Shown: positions 8,820 to 17,329 of the stretch, one piece after another
Layout: every line of letters begins with the position of its first letter
How positions within the stretch are numbered: position 1 is the stretch's first letter
Translations under genes and position numbers: made by a program
The notes under the pieces: model-generated
Told to the model about the DNA's origin: nothing
What the model saw: the letters and a program-made list of their open reading frames with translations, nothing else
Database searches by the model: none
Assembly (NCBI RefSeq): GCF_030815985.1
Contig: NZ_JAUSXM010000001.1
Location: 6,820,001 to 6,884,000 of the forward strand
Source of the DNA: Paenibacillus sp. W2I17
GTDB lineage: Bacteria; Bacillota; Bacilli; Paenibacillales; Paenibacillaceae
Direction: 5' to 3'
DNA length: 64,000 bases

Positions 8820-9239
8820 TTGCGACATTGGATAGGACGAAAAGTAGCGGTATATCGTGCAACAGGCATACGGGAGCCATTGAAGGGAACGCTGGTCGAG
8901 TGGGATGAAGAAGCGGAATGTGTACGGATCGGACCGAAACGGATTAAGGTATCGTTTGACAATATCGCAATGATCAGACCTCTTCCCGAAGAGAGTCTTC
9001 CCTTAAAGAAAGCACGTTCTGAAGTGCACAAGGTTGGATATGTGATGAAAAAGGCGATTCAGTTCGAAAATGCGATCTATTTCAAGTCACAGGTTATGAT
9101 CTGGCGCCGGGCCAAAATTGTAGCGTTATCCACGACGATTCTGCGTCATGACGAGGATCAGGTTGAACTTGCAGATGGTCGGGTTCTTCGTAAAGACAAG
9201 CATATGTTTGTCGTACGTTCACGCCGTGGGATACGTTAG
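8820..9239 (+). CDS. Hypothetical protein co-transcribed with ung
   Basis: A 139-residue basic protein of unknown function. The first 60 residues alternate strands (GRKVAVYRA, GTLVEWDEE, CVRIGPKRIKVSF) in a pattern that suggests a small SH3- or Lsm-like barrel; the C-terminal half repeats a similar strand-rich pattern. A TTG start at 8820 is chosen because GGAGGTGA at 8807-8814 fits it. The in-frame ATG at 8805 overlaps that ribosome binding site and an earlier start at 8766 lies inside ung. A terminator follows about 110 bases downstream. There is no motif on which to base a function. Confidence 0.7.
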   Translation: MRHWIGRKVAVYRATGIREPLKGTLVEWDEEAECVRIGPKRIKVSFDNIAMIRPLPEESLPLKKARSEVHKVGYVMKKAIQFENAIYFKSQVMIWRRAKIVALSTTILRHDEDQVELADGRVLRKDKHMFVVRSRRGIR

Positions 9240-9349
9240 TTATACGAAGATTTAATATTCATTTCATGCAAAGATCATACGGATTTAATGTTTGGTCTGT
9301 ATATTAGGTAATAACAACCCCTTCTAAATTGATGTGTATTGAAATGGGA

Positions 9350-9382
9350 GCCCGGCCGGCTGCAAACGGTCGGGTTTTTTTT
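9350..9382 (+). terminator. Terminator after the ung operon
   Basis: CCCGGCCG (9351-9358) pairs with CGGTCGGG (9367-9374) with one G-T pair, followed by eight T. Confidence 0.88.
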
Positions 9383-9470
9383 GTCCATTGGTTCTGTTAA
9401 CCTGTTGTACATACCCATTACATTCATGTTGTATACTATTAAAATAGATCATGAGAAGGAGTGAAACCCA

Positions 9471-10055
9471 ATGAAACGTATAGCTGTTTTTGCAGGCTCC
9501 AATCCGGGAAATCACCCCGATTATACAGAGAAAGCTGTTCAACTGGGCAAACAGATTGCTGATAGTGGTTATGCACTGGTCTATGGTGGTTCTTGCATGG
9601 GCTTGATGGGTGCAGTAGCCGATGCTGCTCTTGAGCAAGGGGGAGAAGTAATCGGGGTTATGCCTACCGGATTGTTCCGGGGCGAGGTTGTTCACGGAGG
9701 ACTCACACAACTGATTGAAGTGGGAACCATGCATGAACGGAAGGCTACGATGGCTGAATTATCCGATGGATTCATTGCACTTCCCGGAGGCATGGGTACA
9801 TTTGAAGAACTATTCGAGGTACTGTGCTGGGCACAGATCGGTATTCATCGTAAGCCTGTTGGCTTATTAAATGTCAACGGATATTATGGACCGCTGATGA
9901 AGATGGTAGAACATAGCGTACAGGAAGGATTCTCCAACACTTCGCATCTCAGTCTGTGGAGTCTGGAAGCTGATCCGGCTGAACTCATCAAACAAATGTC
10001 ATCCTATATTCCTGCAGAGATGACTCAGAAGTGGTCACAACTCAACGGGAAATGA
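9471..10055 (+). CDS. LOG-family protein (cytokinin riboside 5'-monophosphate phosphoribohydrolase type)
   Basis: A 194-residue Rossmann-fold protein with the family signature [12 protein letters not shown] around residues 105-116 and the N-terminal AVFAGSNPG nucleotide-binding loop. LOG enzymes release the free base from nucleoside 5'-monophosphates; YvdD of B. subtilis is of this kind. The arginine and glutamate of MHERKA and GTFEE that form the active site are present. AGAAGGAG precedes the ATG. The gene is monocistronic between a terminator and the YjcZ-like gene. Confidence 0.9.
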   Translation: MKRIAVFAGSNPGNHPDYTEKAVQLGKQIADSGYALVYGGSCMGLMGAVADAALEQGGEVIGVMPTGLFRGEVVHGGLTQLIEVGTMHERKATMAELSDGFIALPGGMGTFEELFEVLCWAQIGIHRKPVGLLNVNGYYGPLMKMVEHSVQEGFSNTSHLSLWSLEADPAELIKQMSSYIPAEMTQKWSQLNGK

Positions 10056-10175
10056 GTGCATAAGAAGATGGGTCTGTACCCACTCGTTCCTCGGGAGAAT
10101 TTTCGATCTGCCCAAGCAAGTTGCGCTATCGGACATAGTCTATAGTGTACTTCGATGAAGAGGGGAGTGTCACTG

Positions 10176-10304
10176 ATGAGCGAACTCAAAGGTACAGGTT
10201 ACGGATATTGCGGAGGCTTCGGTGGTGGAGCATGGACATCGACAGGTGCAATTTTGGTATTGTTCATTCTGTTGGTTATTATCTCTCGCACATTCATTCT
10301 GTAA
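10176..10304 (+). CDS. YjcZ-family sporulation mini-protein (42 aa)
   Basis: A 42-residue protein with a glycine/tyrosine-rich head containing GYGYCGGFGGG, followed by one membrane helix (GAILVLFILLVIIS) and a short tail. This is the layout of the YjcZ/YhjR-like mini-proteins found in Bacillales sporulation regulons. AGAGGGGAG lies ten bases before the ATG. It is below usual length cut-offs and overlaps longer meaningless frames. It is monocistronic. The sporulation link comes from the family, not from this sequence. Confidence 0.82.
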   Translation: MSELKGTGYGYCGGFGGGAWTSTGAILVLFILLVIISRTFIL

Positions 10305-10378
10305 TTCGGTCAGTATCCCGGGACGGGGATCACGCTGCAGAGGCAGCGCCCGAATAAAAAAAATGACCTTTCCAAAGA

Positions 10379-10402
10379 GACGCCGGTATATGCCGGCGTT
10401 TC
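10379..10402. terminator. GC-rich hairpin after the YjcZ-like gene
   Basis: ACGCCGG (10380-10386) pairs with CCGGCGT (10393-10399) around a short TATATG loop. No strong T-run follows on either strand, so termination is probable but not certain. Confidence 0.5.
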
Positions 10403-10451
10403 AGGGGAACGGTTTTTTGACGTTTCCAGCATGCGTTAAGTAATTGAAAAA

Positions 10452-10488
10452 GCAAAAACCTGCCCCTGAATAAGGTCAGAAGCAGGAG
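10452..10488 (-). terminator. Minus-strand terminator after the small TM protein gene
   Basis: On the minus strand CCTGC (10486-10482) and CTGA pair with TCAG and GCAGG (10463-10459), followed by TTTTTG. Confidence 0.65.
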
Positions 10489-10525
10489 AGAGCCTCCTGA
10501 GCCATTAGCTGCGCAACAAGCAGCT

Positions 10526-10792
10526 TTACACCACAACAGCAGTTTGATCCGGATTACTTAACGATTTCCAGGCGATATATAGCCCGATGGCGGCTGCAAT
10601 TAAGGAGAGTATTGCTGCAACAATAGCCAGCTGATCCAGTGTGTTGGGTGAACTGGAGTTAAGAGAACGCTGATTAGCCGTCTTGCCGGATTTGTTTTTG
10701 ATATGGACAGATGATCTGGAAAGCCTGGAAGCCGACTGTAACTGGGATGTGTGAGGACGCGTAGGTATCGATTTTTTCTTTGAGGGATTCAA
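10526..10792 (-). CDS. Small single-pass membrane protein, hypothetical
   Basis: An 88-residue protein with a long basic, serine-rich N-terminal region (about residues 1-50) and one clear transmembrane helix at about residues 54-76 (LAIVAAILSLIAAAIGLYIAW). It starts at TTG (10792-10790), supported by AGGAGG at 10805-10800 with a 7-base spacing. No domain is recognisable. It stands alone on the minus strand with its own terminator. Confidence 0.65.
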   Translation of the reverse strand: MNPSKKKSIPTRPHTSQLQSASRLSRSSVHIKNKSGKTANQRSLNSSSPNTLDQLAIVAAILSLIAAAIGLYIAWKSLSNPDQTAVVV

Positions 10793-11022
10793 TAGTCAAC
10801 CTCCTTATAACGGAGTTCAGTGCTTCCATCGTTCATACTATGTTATGTCGATTTTCAGATTGAGTTCGCATAAATGAGTGAATCCCCAGCCCGTTAGATG
10901 TTAAACACGGTCGCGAGTATTAGCGAAGTAGGCAACCAATTAAACGCTCTGTTAATACAGGTCTAACAAACGGTGTTTATAGTGAGGATCATAGGTGAAG
11001 CTTGAACACAGGAGGCGCTGGA

Positions 11023-11760
11023 ATGAGGAACATGGAGATTATTGCCCATCGTGGTGCATCTGCCGTATGCCCGGAAAATACGATGAGCGCTTTTGAACGG
11101 AGTCTGGAGCTTGGAGCGACAGGCATTGAGACCGATGTGCAGATGACGAGTGATGGCAGACTGGTACTGATTCATGATGAGACGTTAAGCCGAACTGGCG
11201 GCGTAGAAGGTTGGGTTAAGGATACGACTTACGATCAATTGCGCACACGGGATGCGGGGTCCTGGTTCCATGCTGATTTTACCGGGGAACGTATTCCTTC
11301 TCTGGAGGAGTTATTCAAGCTGGTACAGGGGAAAGGAACACTGCTTAATCTGGAATTGAAAAATGGTATTGTGAGTTATAAAGGGATGGAAGAGAAGGTC
11401 ATACAGGCGATCCGGGATTGGAATCTGGAGCAACAGGTTGTGCTGTCGAGCTTCAATCATGCTTCGCTCGTGAGATGTAAACGTCTTGCCCCGGAGATTC
11501 GTACAGCACTTCTATATATGGAAAAGTTATATCGACCCTATGATTATGCCGCCAAACTCGAAGCTTCCGGCCTTCATCCCTACAAGCTGGCAGTCACACA
11601 AGAAGATGTTGCTGCTGCATTGGCACATGGCGTTGTTACCTATCCATTTACGGTGAATGATCCTGCCGAGATGCAGGCCATGATTGACATGGGTGTGCAA
11701 GGGATCATTACTGATGCTCCGGATGTCCTGGCATCCTTACTTACGGTATATGCCCGTTAA
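11023..11760 (+). CDS. Glycerophosphodiester phosphodiesterase
   Basis: A 245-residue GDPD-family TIM-barrel enzyme that hydrolyses glycerophosphodiesters to glycerol 3-phosphate and an alcohol. The catalytic elements are all present: HRGAS near the N-terminus, PENT, the metal ligands in ETDVQMTSDG, and the HDETLSRT histidine. There is no signal peptide, so it is cytoplasmic. AGGAGG at 11010-11015 fixes the ATG at 11023; an in-frame TTG at 11002 lies upstream of that site and is rejected. It is monocistronic and followed by a terminator. Confidence 0.93.
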   Translation: MRNMEIIAHRGASAVCPENTMSAFERSLELGATGIETDVQMTSDGRLVLIHDETLSRTGGVEGWVKDTTYDQLRTRDAGSWFHADFTGERIPSLEELFKLVQGKGTLLNLELKNGIVSYKGMEEKVIQAIRDWNLEQQVVLSSFNHASLVRCKRLAPEIRTALLYMEKLYRPYDYAAKLEASGLHPYKLAVTQEDVAAALAHGVVTYPFTVNDPAEMQAMIDMGVQGIITDAPDVLASLLTVYAR

Positions 11761-11798
11761 ACGAGTCTGTATTTTACATGTTCTACATATGCAATGAT

Positions 11799-11840
11799 AA
11801 GGCTGTGTTCGAGCTTTTTGGCTCCTGCGCAGCCTTTTTG
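11799..11840 (+). terminator. Terminator after the GDPD gene
   Basis: AAGGCTG (11799-11805) pairs with CAGCCTT (11830-11836), followed by T residues. Confidence 0.7.
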
Positions 11841-11896
11841 CGTGTAAAATTGTGTGCAAATCTTCATATATGCAATAAACATGTCCTATTTGTCCA

Positions 11897-11952
11897 TTGC
11901 CAGAGCCCGTGGATTCACTTACAATGGTCTATGGGAATGAGAATCAATATCA
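11897..11952 (+). promoter_or_regulatory. Promoter and Fur box upstream of the siderophore permease operon
   Basis: TTGCCA (11897-11902) and TACAAT (11920-11925) are separated by exactly 17 bases. Just downstream, TGAGAATCAATATCA (11938-11952) matches the 7-1-7 Bacillus Fur consensus TGATAAT-N-ATTATCA at 12 of 14 positions. Binding at about +6 to +20 would repress transcription when iron is plentiful, which fits the transporter genes that follow. Confidence 0.8.
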
Positions 11953-11985
11953 TTAAAGTTCGGTATTTATAGAGAGGTGATTGTT

Positions 11986-12036
11986 ATGTACATAGGTTTG
12001 AGCAGCTCCACTCATAACGAGGGTGGGCGCGTATGA
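11986..12036 (+). CDS. Possible 16-residue leader peptide overlapping the first permease gene
   Basis: A short frame, MYIGLSSSTHNEGGRV, starts at ATG 11986 behind AGAGAGGTGATT, a better ribosome binding site than that of the following gene. Its TGA at 12034-12036 overlaps the permease ATG at 12033-12035. This arrangement suggests translational coupling. There is no homology evidence, and the peptide may have no function of its own. Confidence 0.4.
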   Translation: MYIGLSSSTHNEGGRV

Positions 12037-13088
12037 GTTCACAAGCTTCACCAGAAAAACATAATCCGGATTCACCCACAGCGAAGATACACACTCGTCC
12101 GTGGGCAGCCACACTTATTCTTACAGGGGGAGTTTTGCTACTCGCTCTGGGTATGGCGTTGTCCATTTCTTTTGGCGCTGCTGATATTAAGCTTAGTGTA
12201 GTCTGGAAGGCCATCTTTGACTTCAATCCTGAGCTGACTCCACATCAGATCATATGGGAGATTCGGTTGCCACGTATTCTTGGAGGAGCAATGGTAGGTG
12301 CATGTTTCGCTGTAGCTGGGGCGATCATGCAGGGCATGACTCGTAACCCGCTGGCCGATTCAGGTCTGCTTGGGTTGAATGCGGGAGCTGGATTTGCGCT
12401 TGCAGTTTGTTTTGCCTTCTTCCCTGGCTTGCCATTTATGTATATCATCATGTATTCCTTCCTTGGAGCAGGGCTTGGTGTCCTGTTGGTGTATGGTTTT
12501 GGTGCAGCTTCCAAATCGGGTCTTACACCACTACGCCTTGTGCTTGCAGGTGCGGCTGTATCAGCGATGTTGTCGGCACTCAGTGAAGGGATTGCATTGT
12601 ATTTCAGAATTGGACAAGATCTGGCTTTCTGGACAGCGGGTGGTGTAGCCGGAACGAAGTGGTCTCAACTTGAGGTCATGTTCCCATGGGTACTCGCGGC
12701 ACTGATCGCAGGTCTTCTCATCTCCCGTTCCATAACTCTGCTTAGTCTCGGAGAAGATATTGCGGTGGGCTTGGGGCAACGTACTGGGCTGATCAAGCTC
12801 ATAGGCCTGATTGTTGTACTGATTCTCGCCGGTACGGCTGTGTCCGTGGTCGGTGCGGTCGGTTTTGTTGGACTCATTATTCCCCATCTTACGCGGAAGC
12901 TGGTTGGGGTCGATTATCGCTGGATTATTCCATGTTCCGCTGTGATGGGCAGTTTGCTGCTCGTATTTGCGGATCTGGCTGCACGTATGATTAACCCGCC
13001 GTACGAGACGCCAATTGGCGCATTGGTTGCCCTCATCGGGGTACCATTCTTCCTGTATCTGGCGCGTAAAGAAAGGAGGACTCTGTAA
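12033..13088 (+). CDS. FecCD-family iron-siderophore ABC transporter permease
   Basis: A 351-residue BtuC/FecCD-type permease with a hydrophilic N-terminal tail of about 25 residues and nine to ten membrane helices. The signatures RLPRILGGAMVGA, GMTRNPLADSGLLGLNAGA and GAVGFVGLIIPH (the ATPase-contact loop) are present. It imports ferric siderophores together with the next gene product. A Fur box lies upstream and a short overlapping frame may couple its translation. No substrate-binding protein or ATPase gene lies in the operon, so these must come from elsewhere. Confidence 0.93.
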   Translation: MSSQASPEKHNPDSPTAKIHTRPWAATLILTGGVLLLALGMALSISFGAADIKLSVVWKAIFDFNPELTPHQIIWEIRLPRILGGAMVGACFAVAGAIMQGMTRNPLADSGLLGLNAGAGFALAVCFAFFPGLPFMYIIMYSFLGAGLGVLLVYGFGAASKSGLTPLRLVLAGAAVSAMLSALSEGIALYFRIGQDLAFWTAGGVAGTKWSQLEVMFPWVLAALIAGLLISRSITLLSLGEDIAVGLGQRTGLIKLIGLIVVLILAGTAVSVVGAVGFVGLIIPHLTRKLVGVDYRWIIPCSAVMGSLLLVFADLAARMINPPYETPIGALVALIGVPFFLYLARKERRTL

Positions 13089-13090
13089 CG

Positions 13091-14122
13091 ATGGAATCCT
13101 CAACAATAGTTGGAGCAGAGCGCAAGAAGAGAACCAAGAGTGCGATTGTCCTCATTGTGCTTGCCCTATTAATTATTACGGCTTTTGTGGTGAGTATGAA
13201 CACAGGTTTTACCAAGCTTTCGCCGCTTGAGGTGATGCGAACCCTGTTTGGTGGAGGCACGGCGAAACAGGAATTGATCCTGTTTGAATTCCGTCTGCCA
13301 CGTATTGTGATTTCGGTGCTGGTCGGGGCCGGACTTGCGTTATCTGGCTGTATTTTGCAGGGAGTATCTCGGAATGCGTTGGCAGATCCGGGGATCCTCG
13401 GGATTAACGCAGGTGCTGGTCTGGTCGTCATGTTATTTGTTTCCTTTTTCCCGACAACGACAGCAGCGCCGGTATTTCTTTTGCCAATTCTGGCCCTGAT
13501 CGGTTCCGGTTTTGCTGCATTTCTGATCTACATTCTCTCTTACAAAAAAGGAGAGGGCATCCTGCCTACGCGTATGTTGCTTACAGGGATCGGGGTAGCG
13601 GCGGGAATCAGTTCTGCCATGATCGTGCTTACATTACGGCTTAGTCCGGAAAAGTATCAATTTGTAGCTACCTGGATGGCAGGCAGCATCTGGGGTTCGA
13701 ACTGGAAATTTGTAACGGCATTGCTACCGTTTCTTATTATTCTTGTCCCGCTTGTTCTGTATAAGGCACGTGTATTGAACGTACTGAATCTGGGGGACCA
13801 GACTGCAAGCGGACTCGGGACTCCGGTTGAGCGTGAGCGGTTGATTCTGCTTGCGGCTGCTGTAGGACTTGCCGGCTCATGTGTATCTGTGAGTGGGGGG
13901 ATCGGTTTTGTTGGTCTGATCGGACCGCATTTGGCACGTCGTCTGGTGGGTCCAAAACATCAGTTCCTGTTACCCGCATCTGCGCTGATCGGTTCATTGC
14001 TCGTGCTGGTTGCAGATACGCTGGGTCGTGTCATACTACAGCCTTCGGAGATTCCTGCGGGGATCCTGGTTGCCATTATTGGTGCGCCATACTTCCTGTA
14101 CCTCTTAAGCAAGACGAAATAG
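13091..14122 (+). CDS. FecCD-family iron-siderophore ABC transporter permease (second subunit)
   Basis: A 343-residue permease paralogous to the preceding one, with the same signatures: RLPRIVISVLVGAGLALSG, GVSRNALADPGILGINAGA and GGIGFVGLIGPHL. The two subunits would form the heterodimeric channel of a FeuBC- or FhuBG-like importer. It starts 2 bases after the first gene stops, with AAGGAGG inside the end of that gene, so translation is tightly linked. The binding protein and ATPase are missing locally. Confidence 0.93.
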   Translation: MESSTIVGAERKKRTKSAIVLIVLALLIITAFVVSMNTGFTKLSPLEVMRTLFGGGTAKQELILFEFRLPRIVISVLVGAGLALSGCILQGVSRNALADPGILGINAGAGLVVMLFVSFFPTTTAAPVFLLPILALIGSGFAAFLIYILSYKKGEGILPTRMLLTGIGVAAGISSAMIVLTLRLSPEKYQFVATWMAGSIWGSNWKFVTALLPFLIILVPLVLYKARVLNVLNLGDQTASGLGTPVERERLILLAAAVGLAGSCVSVSGGIGFVGLIGPHLARRLVGPKHQFLLPASALIGSLLVLVADTLGRVILQPSEIPAGILVAIIGAPYFLYLLSKTK

Positions 14123-14166
14123 AACGTAATCATTATTGTGTGATTGCATAAGGAGGACTTCAGTCC

Positions 14167-15882
14167 ATGCTTCGCCGTTTCTTTGCCTATTATAGGCCTT
14201 ACAAAAAGCTATTTATTCTTGACTTCAGCTGTGCGATTCTGGTCGCGCTGCTGGAACTGGCTTTTCCACTGGCGGTCAACCGGGTAGTCGATGATCTGCT
14301 GCCAGGCGGTCGCTGGGACTGGATTCTATGGGCATGTCTGGCATTGCTCGGCATCTACTTATTGAATTCATTTTTGAACTTCGTGGTTACCTATTGGGGA
14401 CACAAGCTAGGCATTAACATTGAGACGGATATGCGTAAAAGTCTGTTTAATCATGTGCAGAAGTTATCGTTCCGTTTCTTCGATAATACAAAAACAGGAC
14501 ACCTCGTGTCCCGCATGACTAACGACCTGATGGATATCGGCGAGATTGCCCATCACGGTCCAGAGGATGTATTTATCGCGGTCATGACGCTGATTGGTGC
14601 ATTCAGCATCATGATGAGCATTAACGGAAATCTGGCGGTGTTAACCTTTATCATCGTGCCGCTGATTATTTATCTGTCGCTCTATTTTGGTAGCAAAATG
14701 TCCAAGGCATTCAGTCGAATGTTCGGAGATATTGCGGACTTCAACGCTCGTGTAGAGAACAATATTACAGGTATCCGTGTTGTTCAGGCTTTTGCTAATG
14801 AAGAGCATGAAAAAGCACAATTCGCTGTGAACAACGGTCGTTTCCGTCAGACCAAGCTAATCGCATACAAAATCATGGCCTGGAACTCCTCTGTCAGTTA
14901 TATGCTGATGAAGCTGGTATCCCTCTTTGTCTTGGTATGCGGAACATGGTTTGTCATTCAAGGCAGTATGACCTACGGTCAGTTCATTGCATTTATTATG
15001 TTGTCCAATGTGTTCCTAACACCAATTCAGAAGATCAACTCGGTTATTGAGACGTATCCAAAAGGGATTGCAGGCTTCAAACGTTATACGGAGCTGCTTG
15101 ATATGGAACCGGATGTGGAAGATCGCCCAGGAGCCGTATCAGTATCCCATTTGCGTGGAGATATTCGTTATGAGCAAGTGACCTTTGGTTATTCGGATCA
15201 GGAGCCTGTGCTCAAAGGTATCGATCTTAATGTGCATGCAGGGGAAACCGTGGCTCTCGTTGGTCCATCGGGTGCAGGAAAAACAACGCTGTGCAGTCTG
15301 CTGCCACGATTCTATGATGTGCTGGAAGGTCGCATCACGATTGATGGTCAGGAGATACAGGACATGACGCTGGACTCCTTGCGCAGTCATATCGGAATTG
15401 TACAACAGGACGTGTTCCTCTTCGATGGAACCATTCGGGAGAATATTGCCTACGGCAAGCTGGATGCATCCGAAGAAGAAATCTGGATGGCTGCCAGACG
15501 TGCACAGATGGAACCTTTGATTCAATCGATGCCGGAAGGATTGGATACGTTAATTGGTGAACGCGGCGTGAAGCTGTCCGGTGGACAGAAACAGCGTTTG
15601 TCCATTGCTCGTATGTTCCTGAAAAACCCGCCAATTCTGATCCTGGACGAAGCCACATCTGCGCTGGATACAGAAACGGAAGCGGCGATTCAGCAATCCC
15701 TTGCTGAGCTGTCCGAGGGACGGACTACCCTGGTTATCGCCCACCGATTGGCTACGATCAAAAATGCAGACCGCATCATTGTCGTTGCTGAACAAGGCAT
15801 TACTGAGCAGGGACGTCATGAAGAATTACTCGCAGCAGGTGGGGTGTACAGCCGCCTTCACTATGCGCAGTTTGGTGCGTAA
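14167..15882 (+). CDS. ABC exporter, fused permease and ATPase
   Basis: A 571-residue half-transporter of the MsbA/Sav1866 type. Residues about 1-310 form six membrane helices. The C-terminal ATPase has Walker A GPSGAGKTT (about residue 366), the signature LSGGQKQRLSIARM, Walker B ILILDEATSALD and the H-loop VIAHRLAT. It probably works as a homodimer exporting a lipid or hydrophobic compound. AAGGAGG precedes the ATG and it lies only 44 bases after the siderophore permeases, so it is probably in the Fur-controlled operon. A role in siderophore export is possible but rests on position only. Confidence 0.9.
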   Translation: MLRRFFAYYRPYKKLFILDFSCAILVALLELAFPLAVNRVVDDLLPGGRWDWILWACLALLGIYLLNSFLNFVVTYWGHKLGINIETDMRKSLFNHVQKLSFRFFDNTKTGHLVSRMTNDLMDIGEIAHHGPEDVFIAVMTLIGAFSIMMSINGNLAVLTFIIVPLIIYLSLYFGSKMSKAFSRMFGDIADFNARVENNITGIRVVQAFANEEHEKAQFAVNNGRFRQTKLIAYKIMAWNSSVSYMLMKLVSLFVLVCGTWFVIQGSMTYGQFIAFIMLSNVFLTPIQKINSVIETYPKGIAGFKRYTELLDMEPDVEDRPGAVSVSHLRGDIRYEQVTFGYSDQEPVLKGIDLNVHAGETVALVGPSGAGKTTLCSLLPRFYDVLEGRITIDGQEIQDMTLDSLRSHIGIVQQDVFLFDGTIRENIAYGKLDASEEEIWMAARRAQMEPLIQSMPEGLDTLIGERGVKLSGGQKQRLSIARMFLKNPPILILDEATSALDTETEAAIQQSLAELSEGRTTLVIAHRLATIKNADRIIVVAEQGITEQGRHEELLAAGGVYSRLHYAQFGA

Positions 15883-15921
15883 CCTATTCGATGTGGATGT
15901 AACAATGTAAATACGAGAAGT

Positions 15922-15970
15922 AACGCCATCGTTCTTGACTTGGAAGGAGTCAGGACGGTGGCGTTTTTTT
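15922..15970 (+). terminator. Terminator after the siderophore operon
   Basis: Long arms starting AACGCCATCG (15922-15931) and ending CGGTGGCGTT (15956-15965), followed by seven T. Confidence 0.88.
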
Positions 15971-16113
15971 CTATTTCTTGATTAGGTGTGAGTCTGAGGT
16001 GCAACGTTGTTGTCTGCCTGTGATCATGGATATGGAAACGGGTAATATAGTAAAGAGAACACTTAACGTGTAAGATATGTTCATCATCTTGCAAGATATA
16101 GGAGGTACACGAT

Positions 16114-16443
16114 ATGCAGTTGAACGATATGCTGAAAATTCTTATAACCTGTCTATTATTTATTCTGATTTGGTGGCTTCTGACTCAAGGGATTCGCAAA
16201 ATTTCCAGAAGTCGTGCGGGGTCCGGTTTCCAACGCTGGGGTGGATGGTCCATTGGAATTTTTATTGTTGGCGCCGTGCCACTCGGTTTTTCGCTGTACA
16301 CAGAGATCTTTGATGAGCGCCTGGATGCCAACATTGGGTTGGGGCTTGCCATGTTTTTTGTATGGGCTTATTGTGTGATCTTGTTGTGTGCGGCGTTGGT
16401 GGTATGGGGAAGGTATGTGTACAAAAGGGATATGAAGAAGTGA
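16114..16443 (+). CDS. Small membrane protein, hypothetical
   Basis: A 109-residue protein with three predicted membrane helices (about residues 8-24, 44-62 and 75-98) and a basic loop (RKISRSRAGSGFQRWGG) between the first two. ATAGGAGG precedes the ATG. No family is recognised. It stands between the exporter terminator and a lipoprotein gene, with its own upstream region, and may be monocistronic. Confidence 0.65.
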   Translation: MQLNDMLKILITCLLFILIWWLLTQGIRKISRSRAGSGFQRWGGWSIGIFIVGAVPLGFSLYTEIFDERLDANIGLGLAMFFVWAYCVILLCAALVVWGRYVYKRDMKK

Positions 16444-16568
16444 ATATTTGGGTTGATCGTGCTGAGCCCGTCAGGAAGTTAAGGGTGAGCTGACAGCTGT
16501 ATTTGTAACAATAAACTGATATGGAACGTTAAATTTAGAAAGAGGTGTTATTAAAGGGGGATTTACAT

Positions 16569-17150
16569 ATGTCCAATCTTCGTCGAGTCCTCATATTGCT
16601 CTCAATCCTAATCGTATGCATTACGGGATGTTCAGGACATATCGAGTGCAACTCTGTGCAGACTCAAGCGAATGCACCAAGTGAAGATGGTTTCACTGGT
16701 TATGTGGTTGAACGCAAAGACAATTCCATTCTTGTGGTTGATCCTGCATATGAGGATTTCAGTGCGAACGGAGGAGGAAATCGGTATTATCCGGCAAAAT
16801 GGTTCTCCAATGCGCCTGATCCGCAGATCGGCTCTTATGTTGAAGTCTGGACGGATGGAGGCCCGGAAAATCAACCCTATCCTGGGGAGGCCAGAGCAGA
16901 AAAGATAGCGGTATCTTGTCCAGTGGCACCAGATGGTGCGCATATGACGGATGCCGATGCGATTCGTAGCGGACTTCTTTCACCTGATGCAGAGAACATC
17001 CGTGTTCCAGTCATTGAGGACAAGCGGTTTGATGCAGATTCAGGGACATGGACCCTTCTTATGCGAGATGCGATGACAGCGAATGAAGGGCAAGCCGTGC
17101 ATGTGACCGTGAAGGACGAGGAGCAAGTGGGGAAGCAGGGCGGAGAATGA
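16569..17150 (+). CDS. DUF3221-type lipoprotein (YobA-like)
   Basis: A 193-residue secreted lipoprotein. The signal peptide ends in the lipobox ITGC at about residue 20. Residues about 45-115 match the DUF3221 pattern: GYVVERKDNSILVV, then a glycine-rich turn, VEVWTDGG and AEKIAV. A second domain follows. AAAGGGGG at 16553-16560 supports the ATG at 16569; the in-frame GTG at 16545 lies before that site. Function of the family is unknown; the protein would sit on the outer face of the membrane. Confidence 0.75.
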   Translation: MSNLRRVLILLSILIVCITGCSGHIECNSVQTQANAPSEDGFTGYVVERKDNSILVVDPAYEDFSANGGGNRYYPAKWFSNAPDPQIGSYVEVWTDGGPENQPYPGEARAEKIAVSCPVAPDGAHMTDADAIRSGLLSPDAENIRVPVIEDKRFDADSGTWTLLMRDAMTANEGQAVHVTVKDEEQVGKQGGE

Positions 17151-17329
17151 GGGGATTCATGGCATTATGATGGTGGAGAAGCGCGAGTTGCACAAGATAT
17201 GATTCAAATTGAAAGAAGTGACACGGATTGATTCATTGCACAATATCATGATTTTTGAACCGCCTGTAAGTTCCCTCACTGTCCATCATGTATTATGAAC
17301 TTTAAAAAAAGGGAAAGGACTCTTCTGCC

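Noticed and set aside
10145..10357. Longer frames overlapping the YjcZ-like gene
   Set aside because: The ribosome binding site and family pattern support the 42-residue frame at 10176-10304 instead.
11778..11972. A 64-codon frame between the GDPD gene and the permeases
   Set aside because: It overlaps the GDPD terminator, the promoter and the Fur box, and has no ribosome binding site.
12561..13106. A 181-codon minus-strand frame across the first siderophore permease
   Set aside because: Antisense to a clear permease; no ribosome binding site and no protein-like pattern.
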